A stretch of 5,993 bases of DNA. Source: CAYLJO01 sp964383905 (GTDB lineage Bacteria; Acidobacteriota; Blastocatellia; Pyrinomonadales; Pyrinomonadaceae). The stretch spans positions 1 to 5,993 of the forward strand of contig CAYLJO010000306.1 in the NCBI GenBank assembly GCA_964383905.1, written 5' to 3'. The position numbers were made by a program, and so were the translations under genes. This document shows positions 4,143-5,993 of the stretch, in pieces; position 1 is the stretch's first letter, and every line of letters begins with the position of its first letter. The notes under the pieces are model-generated. The model saw nothing but the letters and a program-made list of their open reading frames with translations. It ran no database searches and was not told where the DNA came from.

Positions 4143-5993
4143 ATGATCTCCAAGTTCTTCATCAACCGGCCAATCGTGGCGATGGTCATCGCCATCCTGA
4201 CCGTCATGCTCGGTCTGATAGCCATGCGGAGCCTGCCCCTGGCCCAGTTGCCGGAGATCGTCCCGCCGCAGGTCAGCGTCTCGACGACCTACACGGGCGC
4301 GGACGCGGTCACCATCGAGCAGTCGGTTTCGACGCCCTTGGAACAGCAGATGAACGGCGTGGACAACATGCTCTACATGCAGTCCACCAACGCCAACGAC
4401 GGCACGGAGCAGTTGACCGTGACCTTCGACGTGGACACAGACCCCAACATCGATGAGGTCAACGTGCAGAACCGCATGGCACAGGCGCAGTCCAACCTGC
4501 CGGCGGACGTGACGCAGTTCGGCTTGACCCTCCGCAAGTCCACGGGCATCCCGATGATGGTCGTCGCACTCTACTCGCCGAAGAAGACTTATGATGCGCT
4601 CTTCCTCGCCAACTACGCCAACATCAACACCAACGACGCGCTCTACCGCGTGCCGGGCGTGGGCCAGGTGACTCTGTTCGGCGCGAGTGACTACGCGATG
4701 CGCATCTGGGTCAAGCCGGACATGCTCTCCAAGCTCGGCCTGTCGGTTCCAGACCTCGCGGGCGCCGTCAAAGCGCAGAGTGCAGTCAACCCGTCGGGCC
4801 AGGTCGGCGCTGCGCCGATGCCGGAGGCGATGGAGAAGACCTACACCGTCCGCGCGCAGGGAAGGCTTCAGACGCCGGAGGAGTTCGGCCAGATCGTCGT
4901 TCGCGAGAACCCGGACGGCTCGCTCGTGCGGCTGAAGGATGTCGCGCGGATCGAACTCGGCGCGCTCAACTATCAACAGACGTCACGCATGAACGGCCAG
5001 CCCGCGGCCATCATCGCGGTCTATCAATCGCCGGGGTCGAACGCGCTATCGGTGGCCGACGGCGTCAAGAAGACGATGGAAGAGCTGAAGGGACGCTTCC
5101 CCGCCGACCTCGATTACGCGGTCGTGCTCGACACCACGCTCCCCGTGACAGAAGGCATCCGCGAGATCGTCACCACCTTGATCGAGGCGATGATCCTCGT
5201 CGTGATCGTAGTCTTCCTCTTCCTGCAGAACTGGCGCGCGACGCTGATCCCGATGATCGCCGTCCCCGTCTCGCTCGTCGGCACATTCGCCGTCTTCCCG
5301 CTGCTCGGCTTTTCCATCAACACGCTCTCGCTCTTCGCCCTCGTCCTCGCCATAGGTCTTGTGGTGGATGATGCGATTGTCGTTGTCGAGGCGGTCGAGC
5401 ACCACATCGAGGAAGGTTTGTCTCCACGCGATGCGGCGCTACAAGCAATGAAGGAAGTCTCGTCACCAGTCGTCGCCATCGCGGTCATCCTCGCCTCGAT
5501 CTTCCTGCCGATTGCGTTCATCGGCGGCGTGCAGGGGCGATTGAACAATCAGTTCGCCGTGACGATTGCGATCTCGATGCTCATCTCGGCCTTCAACGCG
5601 CTGACCCTCTCGCCGGCCCTCGCGGCGTTGCTTTTGAAGCCGCGAAAGGAGTCACACGGGCTACTCGCACGCTTCTTCGGAGGCTTCAACCGCGGGTTCG
5701 AGAAGGTCATGCAGTATTACCTCGGTTGGAGCCGCGCGCTGATTCGCAAGGCTGTGATCGCTATGGTTGTGCTCGGCTCCTTCGTGCTGGTTGATGGACT
5801 CATCGGGAAAAGTCTGCCGTCGGGCTTTCTGCCGGAAGAGGACAACGGCTACGCCTTCCTTAACGTTCAGCTCCCCACCGCGGCTTCGCTGTCGAGGACG
5901 GATGAAGTGCTGAGAAAGATTGAGGGCATCATCAGAAAGAACGAAGGGGTGCAGTACACCACAACGATCGGCGGCTTCAGTCTGCTGACCCGC
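4143..5993 (+). CDS. RND efflux permease, AcrB/MexB-like (HAE1 type), 3' end outside window
   Basis: This is the inner-membrane, proton-driven pump that passes substrates from periplasm or membrane to the adaptor and outer channel. The frame starts MISKFFINRPIVAMV, the family N-terminus, and stays open for 617 codons to the window edge, about 60% of the usual length of roughly 1050. TM1 lies near 9-29. The first periplasmic porter region follows (PLAQLPEI, the YTGADAVTIEQSVSTPLEQQMNGV segment, PGVGQV). TM2 to TM6 span about 349-496, and TM7 is near 537-555. Proton-relay aspartates D409 and D410 in GLVVDDAIVVVE match AcrB D407/D408. The motif continues EAVEHH where AcrB has ENVER, marking a distinct subgroup. 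The relay Lys of TM10 lies beyond the edge. GGGAG (4130-4134) is 8 bases from the ATG. The gene follows the adaptor by 50 bases and is almost certainly co-transcribed. The substrate cannot be read from the sequence; the family includes drug, solvent and dye exporters. Confidence 0.96.
   Translation, partial: MISKFFINRPIVAMVIAILTVMLGLIAMRSLPLAQLPEIVPPQVSVSTTYTGADAVTIEQSVSTPLEQQMNGVDNMLYMQSTNANDGTEQLTVTFDVDTDPNIDEVNVQNRMAQAQSNLPADVTQFGLTLRKSTGIPMMVVALYSPKKTYDALFLANYANINTNDALYRVPGVGQVTLFGASDYAMRIWVKPDMLSKLGLSVPDLAGAVKAQSAVNPSGQVGAAPMPEAMEKTYTVRAQGRLQTPEEFGQIVVRENPDGSLVRLKDVARIELGALNYQQTSRMNGQPAAIIAVYQSPGSNALSVADGVKKTMEELKGRFPADLDYAVVLDTTLPVTEGIREIVTTLIEAMILVVIVVFLFLQNWRATLIPMIAVPVSLVGTFAVFPLLGFSINTLSLFALVLAIGLVVDDAIVVVEAVEHHIEEGLSPRDAALQAMKEVSSPVVAIAVILASIFLPIAFIGGVQGRLNNQFAVTIAISMLISAFNALTLSPALAALLLKPRKESHGLLARFFGGFNRGFEKVMQYYLGWSRALIRKAVIAMVVLGSFVLVDGLIGKSLPSGFLPEEDNGYAFLNVQLPTAASLSRTDEVLRKIEGIIRKNEGVQYTTTIGGFSLLTR

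Noticed and set aside
4074..4976. Long open frame of 300 codons on the minus strand, opposite the RND permease
   Set aside because: It is rich in Arg, His, Val and Asp with no recognisable domain, and overlaps the unmistakable AcrB-like gene in full. It is a typical shadow of a GC-rich gene.

Overview
The window reads as part of a bacterial chromosome, moderately GC-rich, with every supported gene on the + strand. The domain styles suggest an Acidobacteriota-like organism (for example Blastocatellia): a GAF-type sigma-54 activator ending in a short Fis-like helix-turn-helix, a small STAS-like protein, and an RND pump with a VVDDAIVVVEAVEHH-type motif. That taxonomic call is an inference from recalled sequence style, not a demonstrated placement.

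Layout. Positions 1-90 may hold the last codons of an upstream gene. Positions 147-1736 encode a 529-residue sigma-54 enhancer-binding protein (GAF, AAA+, Fis-type HTH) with intact Walker A, GAFTGA and Walker B motifs. A -24/-12 promoter at 1751-1766 precedes a 102-residue STAS-like protein at 1788-2096. The 607-base stretch from 2097 to 2703 is mostly regulatory. It holds a cluster of phased inverted repeats (2104-2153), a near-consensus -24/-12 promoter (2260-2275), a predicted leader of about 150 nt, a likely small gene of 62 codons (2439-2627) and a stem-loop (2631-2662). Next come an RND periplasmic adaptor with an unusually long predicted coiled-coil hairpin (2710-4092) and the first 617 codons of an AcrB/MexB-like RND permease (4143 to the window end, incomplete).

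How the parts may work together. The clearest story is a self-contained sigma-54 circuit. The GAF-EBP senses an unknown signal, binds the palindromes about 140-175 bp upstream of the 2260 promoter, and drives a transcript carrying the small protein, the adaptor and the pump. A second sigma-54 promoter makes the STAS-like protein, probably under the same activator. No outer-membrane factor gene is seen; it could lie beyond the right edge. The EBP, adaptor and pump belong to known families. The less familiar parts are the phased operator array, the STAS-like protein with Arg where the phosphorylatable Ser is expected, the 62-residue protein, and the coupling of all of these to efflux.
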